NCBI GenBank assembly: GCA_028874675.1
Contig: JAPPJA010000481.1
Coordinates: 1 to 7,234 of the forward strand
DNA length: 7,234 nt
Source of the DNA: Chloroflexota bacterium
GTDB lineage: Bacteria; Chloroflexota; Dehalococcoidia; Lucifugimonadales; UBA3495
Reading direction: 5' to 3'
Position 1 is the stretch's first letter; every line of letters begins with the position of its first letter. Under the pieces are notes generated by a model. It had not been told where the DNA came from, ran no database searches, and saw nothing but the letters and a program-made list of their open reading frames with translations. The position numbers and the translations under genes are program-made. Below are positions 1 to 5,649 of the stretch, in pieces.

Positions 1-16
1 GGGAGGGACCACAACC

Positions 17-247
17 ATGGCCCAGGAACGCAAGCTGAAGATAACCGTTGACCACGATGTGTGCGTGGGCAACGCCATGTGCGAAACCTTCGCCACCAAC
101 ACCTTCGCCCTCAACGAGGAGCGCCAGTCCGAGGCGGTCAACCCCCAGGGCGACCCGTTGGCCCAGGTGCTGGAGGCAGCCGACAACTGCCCGGTAAGCG
201 CCATCACCGTCGAGGATGCGGAAACGGGAGAACGGCTCTTTCCCTAG
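17..247 (+). CDS. 3Fe-4S ferredoxin, cytochrome P450 partner type
   Basis: A 76-residue ferredoxin, a soluble one-electron carrier that in this family usually passes electrons from a reductase to a cytochrome P450. The sequence shows the single-cluster pattern: Cys16, Cys22 (CVGNAMC) and Cys58 followed by Pro59 (NCPVSAI). The position that would be the fourth ligand of a 4Fe-4S cluster is Asn19 instead of Cys, which fits a 3Fe-4S cluster. The preceding acidic stretch DHDVC and the length are normal for the P450-associated group. A purine-rich GGGAGGG at 1-7 is the likely ribosome site, 9 bases before the ATG. The natural partner, a P450 or an oxygenase, would be expected just upstream, outside the window; nothing inside the window is an obvious redox partner. 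A hairpin follows the stop, so this gene probably ends its operon. Family assignment is firm; the partner is inferred. Confidence 0.93.
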   Translation: MAQERKLKITVDHDVCVGNAMCETFATNTFALNEERQSEAVNPQGDPLAQVLEAADNCPVSAITVEDAETGERLFP

Positions 248-283
248 CTGAATCGCTGGCGCAGTAAAACAAACCTGGCAAAC

Positions 284-307
284 AGGGCGGGCCCCCGGGT
301 CCGCCCT
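284..307 (+). terminator. Hairpin terminator after the ferredoxin gene
   Basis: Seven perfect pairs join AGGGCGG (284-290) to CCGCCCT (301-307), with a G-T pair and C-G pairs possible inside the loop. The 3' side continues with TTACCCTTTG, a weak T-rich tract, so this is not a textbook intrinsic terminator. It lies 37 bases after the ferredoxin stop and about 100 bases before the next gene, which fits the end of a transcript. Confidence 0.5.
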
Positions 308-369
308 TACCCTTTGTGCCCCACGTCAATATCACCCCTGTCGCCGCCATCCCCATTGACCGGTAAGGC

Positions 370-375
370 TATAAT
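370..375 (+). promoter_or_regulatory. Possible -10 box before the hydrolase gene
   Basis: A perfect TATAAT lies 33 bases before the hydrolase ATG and would give a leader of roughly 27 bases. No -35 box sits at 16-18 bases spacing; the TTGACC at 356-361 is only 8 bases away, too close to serve. The match could be chance, although TATAAT is rare in this GC-rich DNA. Confidence 0.25.
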
Positions 376-408
376 TGGTGGCGACTCTTTACCCGGGAGA
401 ATTGAACT

Positions 409-1692
409 ATGCCCGCTATGGAAGCTGCAATCGAACGACGCATGAAGCGCTGGCAGGACCAGCGCTGGCTCCTGGACGTGGTGGTCCAGACCGTGGGAAT
501 CGAATGGGACCAGCGCCGCATCGGCTATACCCTGGGCCCCTGCGGCCCCGAGGCCGCCGCCGATTTCAACGGGGTGCGGGCCCGGACAAAGCGCTTCAAC
601 GATGCCAGCCGCGAGTTCCGGCGGGCTGCGGTCCGGCGGGAGAACAAGGCCCGCCAGCACGAGGCCGACGGTCACCTGGTCGCTGCCGGCGAAAGCTATT
701 TCATCGCCTCCCTCTTGTACGGCAGCGCCCAGTGGCCCATCTTCGCCCACACCCCGGAGAACGAACGCCTGGGCGACAAGAAGGTGGAGTGCTATACCAG
801 GTACACCCAGTACGCCAACCACGAGATCCGGCGGGTGGACATTCCCTTCCAGGACAGCGCCATACCGGCGTGGCTGCACCTGCCCAACGTTCCCTACCGC
901 CAGGCCTCAACCAACGGCAACCGGGGCCGGCTGCCCTGCGTCATGAGCATCCCCGGCATGGACAGCTTCAAGGAAACGGGCGTGGCCCTCTACGGCGACC
1001 GGATGCTGGAGCGAGGCGTGGCCGTCCTGTCCATTGACGGCCCCGGCCAGAAGGAGGCCCTGCAGCGGGGCATCCACGTCACCGCCACCAACTGGAAGGA
1101 GGCCGGCCGCGCCGTGCTGGACTGGATGCGCGCCCAGCCCGAGCTGGACCCCGACCGCATCGCCATCAAGGGCACCAGCATGGGTTCCTTCTGGGGCACC
1201 CAGGTGGCCTCCATAGACGACCGCCTCAAGGGCTGCGCCGTCCAGGCCGTGTGCCACGAGCCAGGGATGAACACCATCTTCAACCTGGCCTCGCCCACCT
1301 TCAAGCTCAGGTTCATGTACATGGCCGGCTACGAGGACGAGGACGAGTTTGACCGGTTCGCCGAGACCATGAGCCTGGAGGGCGTTGGCGAAACGGTCAC
1401 CTGTCTCTACCTGGTCCTGGCCGGAGAGGACGACCACCTCAGCCCCATCGAGTGCACCTACGACCTGCTGGATACCATCGCCGGACCCAGGCAGCTGGTC
1501 CTGTTTGAAGGAGCCGACCACGGCCTGGGCGGCTCATCGTCTTCGGACCTGGGTCCCAACCCCCAGACCTACATAGCCGACTGGCTGCTGGACCGGCTTA
1601 ACGACAAACCCATAGAGAGCCAGCACATACTGATAGACATGACCGGTCAGGCCCAGGTCAGCAGCTTCGCCGACTACGTCAGGGCCGTATAG
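409..1692 (+). CDS. Alpha/beta hydrolase, FrsA / dihydropseudooxynicotine hydrolase-like
   Basis: A 427-residue cytoplasmic serine hydrolase; no signal peptide is visible. The catalytic half follows the alpha/beta-hydrolase order: nucleophile elbow GTSMG with Ser257, acid in AGEDDHLSP (Asp342, four residues before Pro346), and His371 in GADHGLGG. Before it, residues 1 to about 150 form a long, probably helical N-terminal region that contains FIASLLYGSAQWPIF, followed by a first strand region ending PCVMSIPGMDSFKE. This layout matches the FrsA/DUF1100 and 2,6-dihydropseudooxynicotine hydrolase group, whose members cut C-C or ester bonds with a helical cap covering the active site. The ATG is supported by GGGAGA at 395-400, 8 bases upstream. 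The substrate cannot be read from sequence; an ester, a diketone or a peptide-like compound are all possible. It may be cotranscribed with the cyclo-ligase homologue 132 bases downstream. Confidence 0.9.
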   Translation: MPAMEAAIERRMKRWQDQRWLLDVVVQTVGIEWDQRRIGYTLGPCGPEAAADFNGVRARTKRFNDASREFRRAAVRRENKARQHEADGHLVAAGESYFIASLLYGSAQWPIFAHTPENERLGDKKVECYTRYTQYANHEIRRVDIPFQDSAIPAWLHLPNVPYRQASTNGNRGRLPCVMSIPGMDSFKETGVALYGDRMLERGVAVLSIDGPGQKEALQRGIHVTATNWKEAGRAVLDWMRAQPELDPDRIAIKGTSMGSFWGTQVASIDDRLKGCAVQAVCHEPGMNTIFNLASPTFKLRFMYMAGYEDEDEFDRFAETMSLEGVGETVTCLYLVLAGEDDHLSPIECTYDLLDTIAGPRQLVLFEGADHGLGGSSSSDLGPNPQTYIADWLLDRLNDKPIESQHILIDMTGQAQVSSFADYVRAV

Positions 1693-1824
1693 CAGACTCA
1701 AACAGGTTCGGGAGGATGGTTGGGATAGAAGTTGCCCACCTGCCGGAAGCAACGGTCTGGTCGTATCCCCCTGAATCGGTTTAGCCTGTCCGTCCGGTGC
1801 AACAAAGTGAATTGAAGGTGAAAT

Positions 1825-2532
1825 ATGCGGGACAAGTTTGCCATTCGAGAAGAGGTCTGGACAGCGCTGGAGCAGGCCAGGGTAGTTCGCGGTCGCACCG
1901 TTCACGACAAGATACCGGACTTCTACGGTTCCAAAGAGGCCGCGGAGCGGGTGTTCGACCTGGAGGTCTGGCAGCGGGCCCGGGTAATCAAGAGCAACCC
2001 TGATAAGGCCCAGCGTCCCCTGCGGCAGCAGGCGCTGGAAGAGGGCAAGCTGCTCTACATGGCCGTCCCCCGCCTGCGGGAAGAAAAATGCTTCGTGGAA
2101 CTGGACCCGTCGGCAATGGCCTGCACCCCGGCCCAGGGTTCCACCATCAGCGGGGCCTTCCGCCACGGCCGCCCCGTCTTCGTGGAAGAGATGAAGCAGG
2201 TGGACCTGGTCATATCCGGTTCAGTGGCGGTAAACCGGGATGGAATACGGGTAGGCAAGGGCGGGGGCTATGCCGACCTGGAGTACGGCCTGGCCACCGC
2301 GGCCGGCATCGTCACTCCCGACATTCCGGTAATTACTACCATCCACCCCATGCAGCTGCTGGCTGAAGACCTGCCCCGCACCGACCACGACGTTCCCCTG
2401 GACTACGCGGTAACCCCCGACGAGGTAATCCGCTGCCCCGGCAACCTCCCCCACCCCAAGGGCATCTACTGGGAAGACCTGGACGAGAAGAAGATTTCGG
2501 CCATACCGCTGCTGCGGAAGTTGAGGGGGTGA
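1825..2532 (+). CDS. 5-formyltetrahydrofolate cyclo-ligase family protein, MTHFSD-like
   Basis: A 235-residue member of the 5-formyltetrahydrofolate cyclo-ligase family. Classical members use ATP to turn 5-formyl-THF into 5,10-methenyl-THF. The family signature is present as GKGGGYADLEY (residues 144-154), the glycine-rich nucleotide-binding loop, followed by HPMQLL (174-179) and the acidic turn PRTDHDVPLD (184-193). The N-terminal half has the block KIPDFYGS (29-36) and NPDKAQRPLR (58-67), which I recognise from MTHFSD, the eukaryotic protein that joins such a domain to an RNA-binding domain. It is longer than the usual cyclo-ligase of about 190 residues, and no RNA-binding domain follows. 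Start ATG is preceded by GAAGG at 1814-1818, 6 bases upstream. The stop is followed by a double-hairpin repeat. Family is confident; true cyclo-ligase activity is not, because MTHFSD-type proteins are poorly characterised. Confidence 0.88.
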   Translation: MRDKFAIREEVWTALEQARVVRGRTVHDKIPDFYGSKEAAERVFDLEVWQRARVIKSNPDKAQRPLRQQALEEGKLLYMAVPRLREEKCFVELDPSAMACTPAQGSTISGAFRHGRPVFVEEMKQVDLVISGSVAVNRDGIRVGKGGGYADLEYGLATAAGIVTPDIPVITTIHPMQLLAEDLPRTDHDVPLDYAVTPDEVIRCPGNLPHPKGIYWEDLDEKKISAIPLLRKLRG

Positions 2533-2552
2533 CGCAGCAGGAGAAAGTCTGC

Positions 2553-2630
2553 TTATCACAGAAAAGCCGCCTGTTTCTGTGATAATAAGAAGGTTGTCAC
2601 AGAAGTTGTGTGACAGCTCTTGCTGGCACC
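2553..2630. repeat. Double-hairpin repeat, copy 1 (left of fic)
   Basis: Two consecutive inverted repeats. The first is a perfect 12-bp stem, TTATCACAGAAA (2553-2564) with TTTCTGTGATAA (2574-2585), loop of 9. The second is TGTCACA (2595-2601) with TGTGACA (2609-2615), loop of 7, and can be lengthened outward by T-G, G-C and G-T pairs (2592-2618). It lies between the convergent 3' ends of the cyclo-ligase gene (stop at 2532) and the Fic gene (stop at 2649), so it may act as a bidirectional terminator or transcript stabiliser, but neither side has a T-run. It aligns without gaps with 3875-3952; over 2556-2630 I count 55 of 75 identical bases, with most differences in the first loop. Confidence 0.85.
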
Positions 2631-2648
2631 ACATGGTTCAAGAGTGCG

Positions 2649-3806
2649 TTAACCGTTTCTCTCAAGAAGCGCCAAATAGGACCTGTACGCAAACACTTTG
2701 TTTCGTGGGACGGCACTGGATTCTTCCAGAATACCCAAACTTACCATATCGTTTATCAGATTGTTCGCGGTGCTGTAAGAGACCTTCAAACTATCTCTGA
2801 CATGGTTATATGTGACGACGGGAGAATTGTAGAGGACATCCAGTAATGATAAGCCGTGCTGTCCTCTAACGCCTCCGATAACAAGGCGACTATGGGCTTC
2901 CCGCAGGGCAATTATGTTTCTGGCCGTTTCCGTGGCCTCTTTAGACACCTCGGCAATGCCCCTAAGAAAATACTTCAGCCAGCCTTCCCAGTCACCTTCG
3001 GCGCTTATGGCGCGGAGTCGTTCGTAATACTCCGTTTGATATTCTTTGAAATACGAACTGAGGTAAAGCAGGGGTCTGGTCAGCACCTCTTGCTGGCAAA
3101 GCAGAAAGATTATAAGTAGCCGCCCTAACCTTCCATTTCCATCCAGAAAAGGATGGATCATTTCAAATTGCCCGTGGGCAAGTCCAGCTCTTATCAACAC
3201 GGGGGAAGGAACCGGGGAGTTAAGGTATTGTTCAAGTGCACCCATTGCCATTGTCATTTCGTGGGGAGGGGGAGGGACATAGCTGGCGCTTTCGAGGGAG
3301 CTCCCAGGAATACCGATCCAGTTCTGTGAAGTTCGAAACTCCCCGGGCGACCGTTCTTGACCTCTAACGCCCTCCATCAATATTCCATGAATCTCCCTCA
3401 AAAGCCGGTTGCAAATTGGCAGCTCATCAAGTCGAACCAAGCCCGCGTTCAAAGCTCTGACATAGTTGAAGGTCTCGAGGACATCGGCCGGCAGTTGGCG
3501 ATGACGAAAGTTAGCTTCGTATTCCAGGACATCTACCAAGGATGCCCGGGTACCCTCTATTTGAGAACTCAGAACCGCTTCTTTACGCACATACATACTT
3601 ACGAACAATTCTGGGTTAGGAAGCATATCCGACACGCTATCGAGTCGCCCCACCGACTGGTCTGCGACGGAGAGCAGACCGAGCAGTTCATCGTCCAGTT
3701 CTAAAGGCGGGTCGGGTGGCAATGGATTAGGAATAAAGGCCTGGTAGCCGGTGAGTTGCATCACGTATTTGCCAGCGCGATTGAGATTAACTTGGTCTTG
3801 AAGCAA
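2649..3806 (-). CDS. Fic-family protein AMP-transferase, class II
   Basis: A 385-residue Fic protein, an enzyme that moves AMP (or another phosphate-containing group) from a nucleotide to a hydroxyl side chain of a target protein. The complete active-site motif HPFLDGNGRLGR lies at residues 218-229, with catalytic His218, Asp222 and Arg226. An intact inhibitory helix precedes it: SSQIEG (80-85) fits the (S/T)xxxE(G/N) rule, with Glu84 expected to block productive ATP binding, which places it in class II. The Fic N-terminal region covers about residues 10-100 (start PNPLPPDP), the flap VPPPP is at 177-181, and a C-terminal winged helix spans about 310-380. I take the TTG at 3806 as the start because AAGGAA lies 6 bases upstream on the minus strand and family homology begins at once; the first ATG (residue 16) has no such site. 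GC content is clearly lower than in the flanking genes, and a double-hairpin repeat lies on each side. No antitoxin gene is adjacent. The target protein is unknown. Confidence 0.95.
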   Translation of the reverse strand: MLQDQVNLNRAGKYVMQLTGYQAFIPNPLPPDPPLELDDELLGLLSVADQSVGRLDSVSDMLPNPELFVSMYVRKEAVLSSQIEGTRASLVDVLEYEANFRHRQLPADVLETFNYVRALNAGLVRLDELPICNRLLREIHGILMEGVRGQERSPGEFRTSQNWIGIPGSSLESASYVPPPPHEMTMAMGALEQYLNSPVPSPVLIRAGLAHGQFEMIHPFLDGNGRLGRLLIIFLLCQQEVLTRPLLYLSSYFKEYQTEYYERLRAISAEGDWEGWLKYFLRGIAEVSKEATETARNIIALREAHSRLVIGGVRGQHGLSLLDVLYNSPVVTYNHVRDSLKVSYSTANNLINDMVSLGILEESSAVPRNKVFAYRSYLALLERNG

Positions 3807-3841
3807 TCTTCATTCCTTATGATTTAGTAATGTTCAAGACC

Positions 3842-3870
3842 ATATTATATTCCCGCCGTAGTTGTTGCAA
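3842..3870 (-). promoter_or_regulatory. Putative promoter of the Fic gene
   Basis: On the minus strand a TTGCAA (3870-3865) precedes an AT-rich -10 region that holds TATAAT (3849-3844, spacer 15) and, two bases further, TAATAT (3847-3842, spacer 17). Transcription would begin around 3835, about 30 bases before the TTG start. The right-hand hairpin repeat begins 6 bases upstream of the -35 element, so a protein or structure on that repeat could influence this promoter. Confidence 0.5.
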
Positions 3871-3874
3871 GCTG

Positions 3875-3952
3875 CAGTCACAGAACAATGCTGTTTTTCT
3901 GTGACAATAAGAGAGTTGTCACACAATATCTGTGACAACTCTTGTCGGTGCC
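3875..3952. repeat. Double-hairpin repeat, copy 2 (right of fic)
   Basis: Second copy of the element, in the same orientation as copy 1. First stem: GTCACAGAA (3877-3885) with TTCTGTGAC (3897-3905), loop of 11. Second stem: a perfect 12-bp AGAGTTGTCACA (3912-3923) with TGTGACAACTCT (3931-3942), loop of 7. Each position corresponds to copy 1 plus 1322. The TCACA arms of the two hairpins are 41 bases apart in both copies. It lies between the 3' end of the dehydrogenase gene (3998) and the promoter of the Fic gene, so it could end dehydrogenase transcripts, act as an operator, or be a mobile or extragenic palindromic repeat. No T-run follows it on either strand. Confidence 0.85.
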
Positions 3953-3997
3953 GGTGGCTCGTTTTGCTGTTTGGAGTGCTGAAATCGAAGGAAGCGC

Positions 3998-5050
3998 CTA
4001 CGGCTTCCCCACCGCCTCAGTTACGCCCACTTCTTCCATCAGGGCCGTTATCCCCTCCCAGGTCTGGTCTTCCACGTAGATGCCCTCCTCGCGACGTTTC
4101 ATCTCCGTGTTGTATTCAATCTCTCCCGGGTAGAGGACCTCGGTGAAACCCTCCGCGGGCGGCGAGGTCTTGATGAACTCGACGAACTCCCGCATTTCCT
4201 TCTTGAAGTCATCCAGCGGGCGGAAGTGCTCCACGTTGTAAACGGAGATAAACACCCCGTCGTTGTGGCGGGCCTGCGGGTCTATGCCAAAGCCCAGTCC
4301 CGTCAGCAGGCCGGAGAACATCTCCACCATAAAGGACAGACCGTAACCCTTGTGGCCCTGGTCGGCGCCCACCGGTAGTATGGCGCCGCCGGCGAAGTAG
4401 TCGTTGGGGTCGGTGGTGGGCTTGCCGTCCTTGTCCACAATCCAGCCCAGGGGCACCGACTCGCCCCGGCTGCGCTGAAGATTGATCTTGCCCATGGCAA
4501 CGGCGCTGGTGGCCATATCCAGCAGCACCGGCCCCGGGAGATCGCTGGGAACGCCAATGCAGATGGGGTTGGTGCCCAGCCTGCGGGCCCGTCCGCCGAA
4601 GGGAGCGGCGTTCTTGGGACCGGCGCCGGAGTCGGCGGTGACCAGGCCTATCATCCCCTCGTTCAGGGCCATGGTGGGGTAGTCGCCCACCCGGCCCACG
4701 TGGCTCTGGTGGTGGACCGTCATGGCGGCCACTCCGTGTTCCCTGGCCTTGTCTATGGCCATGCGCATGGCCTTCTCCGTCTGCACGAAGCCGAAGCCCC
4801 AGTTGCCATTGATGACAGCCGTGTTGGGCGTCTCCCGTTCCACCACAAAGGGAGCCCCAGGAACAATGTGCCCCCGGTCAATGCGGCTGCAATACTCCAG
4901 CAGCTGGATAATGCCGTGGGAATCGTGGCCTACCAGGTTGGACTTCACCTGGTGGGTGGCGACAATGTCCGCCTCTTCTTCGGGAGTACCCTTGGCGACG
5001 TAAACGTGGTAGGCAAGCTTATGCAGGTATTCGTGGGGAAAAACAGGCAT
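3998..5050 (-). CDS. Ldh-family oxidoreductase (malate/L-lactate dehydrogenase type 2)
   Basis: A 350-residue NAD(P)-dependent 2-hydroxyacid dehydrogenase of the malate/L-lactate dehydrogenase type 2 superfamily, which is unrelated to classical Rossmann-fold LDH/MDH. Recognisable blocks in order: HDSHG (42-46), HHQSHVGRVGDY (113-124), GTNPI (159-163), DMATS (178-182) and the helix motif GHKGYGL (232-238). Length is normal. Known members reduce or oxidise malate, lactate, sulfolactate, ureidoglycolate, diketogulonate or cyclic imino acids; the sequence does not decide between them. A start 10 codons earlier (ATG at 5080) is possible, but only the ATG at 5050 has a strong ribosome site, GGAGG at 5063-5059 with 8 bases spacing, and homology begins right after it. 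The reading frame is isolated: a tRNA pair lies upstream and a hairpin repeat downstream. Confidence 0.93.
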   Translation of the reverse strand: MPVFPHEYLHKLAYHVYVAKGTPEEEADIVATHQVKSNLVGHDSHGIIQLLEYCSRIDRGHIVPGAPFVVERETPNTAVINGNWGFGFVQTEKAMRMAIDKAREHGVAAMTVHHQSHVGRVGDYPTMALNEGMIGLVTADSGAGPKNAAPFGGRARRLGTNPICIGVPSDLPGPVLLDMATSAVAMGKINLQRSRGESVPLGWIVDKDGKPTTDPNDYFAGGAILPVGADQGHKGYGLSFMVEMFSGLLTGLGFGIDPQARHNDGVFISVYNVEHFRPLDDFKKEMREFVEFIKTSPPAEGFTEVLYPGEIEYNTEMKRREEGIYVEDQTWEGITALMEEVGVTEAVGKP

Positions 5051-5088
5051 GGCAACAACCTCCGGAGCGCTGTTCGGCATAGTATTCA

Positions 5089-5117
5089 GATATTGGGAGT
5101 AGTTTATTGCGGGTCAA
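5089..5117 (-). promoter_or_regulatory. Weak putative promoter of the Ldh-family gene
   Basis: TTGACC (5117-5112) is a good -35 match, with AATATC (5094-5089) 17 bases further as a poor -10. Transcription would start near 5083, at or just before the upstream ATG at 5080, which would leave no room for a ribosome site there and favours the ATG at 5050. Confidence 0.3.
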
Positions 5118-5314
5118 GGGAAAAGTCTATTGGCGGAATGGCTTGTCCAGGAGCTTTTGATGGTCTCCGCCTCCTTGAGAGAGCGGGGCCAGGGTGGGAT
5201 GAAATTCTTGCTGAAGTCAACTGCCCACTTCAGAATTTGTCCCACAGTTTGAAGCGGGACCATCCCTCTACAATCAACGTAAAGGCCGGAGGATTGAACG
5301 ACTTGAAACAGCCC

Positions 5315-5338
5315 CCGGCAAAGCTGCCGACTTGCCGG
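5315..5338 (-). terminator. Hairpin directly after tRNA-Pro
   Basis: A perfect 7-bp stem, CCGGCAA with TTGCCGG, loop of 10, begins 3 bases after the encoded CCA of tRNA-Pro. On the minus strand it is followed by GGGGCTGTTTC, with only a short T-run. It may end the tRNA transcript or mark its 3' processing site. The remaining bases up to the dehydrogenase promoter (about 5118-5314) contain nothing I recognise. Confidence 0.45.
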
Positions 5339-5341
5339 ACA

Positions 5342-5416
5342 TGGTCGGGGCGGGCAGATTCGAACTGCCGACCTCCTGGTCCCAAACCAGGCGCCCTGCC
5401 GCTGGGCCACGCCCCG
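5342..5416 (-). tRNA. tRNA-Pro (anticodon UGG)
   Basis: A complete cloverleaf of 75 bases including an encoded CCA. The acceptor stem has 7 perfect pairs beginning with C1-G72, followed by A73, both typical of bacterial proline tRNAs. The D stem is GCCC/GGGC. The anticodon stem CCTGG/CCAGG holds the loop TTTGGGA, giving anticodon TGG, which reads CCA, CCG and other proline codons by wobble. The T arm is GGCAG-TTCGAAT-CTGCC. It lies 69 bases downstream of tRNA-Arg on the same strand and may share its transcript. Confidence 0.96.
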
Positions 5417-5485
5417 TTTCATTGGTGCCCGTTGCACTGGTGGAGGAAGAGTTGTGGACTGGGTCGAAGAGTGCCGTTATCCGGA

Positions 5486-5560
5486 TGGTATCCCCGGAGA
5501 GGGTCGAACTCTCATCTCTGGCTCCGGAGGCCAGCACTCTATCCGTTGAGCTACGGGGAC
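5486..5560 (-). tRNA. tRNA-Arg (anticodon CCG)
   Basis: A complete cloverleaf of 75 bases with encoded CCA. The acceptor stem pairs GTCCCCG with CGGGGAT (G1-T72 is a wobble pair), discriminator A73. The D stem is GCTC/GAGT and the D loop contains the adenine in GGATA that arginyl-tRNA synthetases usually need. The anticodon stem CTGGC/GCCAG holds the loop CTCCGGA, anticodon CCG, which reads CGG. The variable region is four bases and the T arm is GAGAG-TTCGACC-CTCTC. It is the first gene of a likely two-tRNA transcript with tRNA-Pro. Confidence 0.95.
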
Positions 5561-5582
5561 ACGCTTTTCAATTGGCCAAAGA

Positions 5583-5612
5583 AGGATACCACGCTGGCGG
5601 CGGGGGTAACAA
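5583..5612 (-). promoter_or_regulatory. Putative promoter of the tRNA-Arg/tRNA-Pro pair
   Basis: TTGTTA (5612-5607) and TATCCT (5588-5583) are separated by 18 bases, and the -10 is preceded by TGG, an extended -10 feature. A start near 5576 would leave a leader of about 16 bases before tRNA-Arg. It lies wholly in the gap between the msrB stop and the tRNA. Confidence 0.5.
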
Positions 5613-5649
5613 GCCGACCCGCTGGCCGCTACCAGGCCATCTGGCCGAC

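Noticed and set aside
356..375. TTGACC plus TATAAT as a complete promoter
   Set aside because: The boxes are only 8 bases apart, about half the spacing sigma-70 requires; only the -10 was kept, with low confidence.
907..1521. Minus-strand open frame of 204 codons
   Set aside because: It lies fully antisense to the hydrolase gene, whose catalytic motifs are intact; a GC-driven shadow.
2578..2601. CRP-like site from TGTGA and TCACA in the hairpin repeats
   Set aside because: CRP sites need TGTGA and TCACA separated by 6 bases; here the gap is 14, and within each hairpin the arms are in the opposite order.
2553..3952. CRISPR-like array
   Set aside because: Only two copies, 1322 bases apart with a coding gene between them, and no cas genes.
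5051..5080. Ten-codon N-terminal extension of the Ldh-family protein from the ATG at 5080
   Set aside because: There is no ribosome site before this ATG, the predicted transcript starts at about the same place, and the internal ATG has a strong GGAGG.
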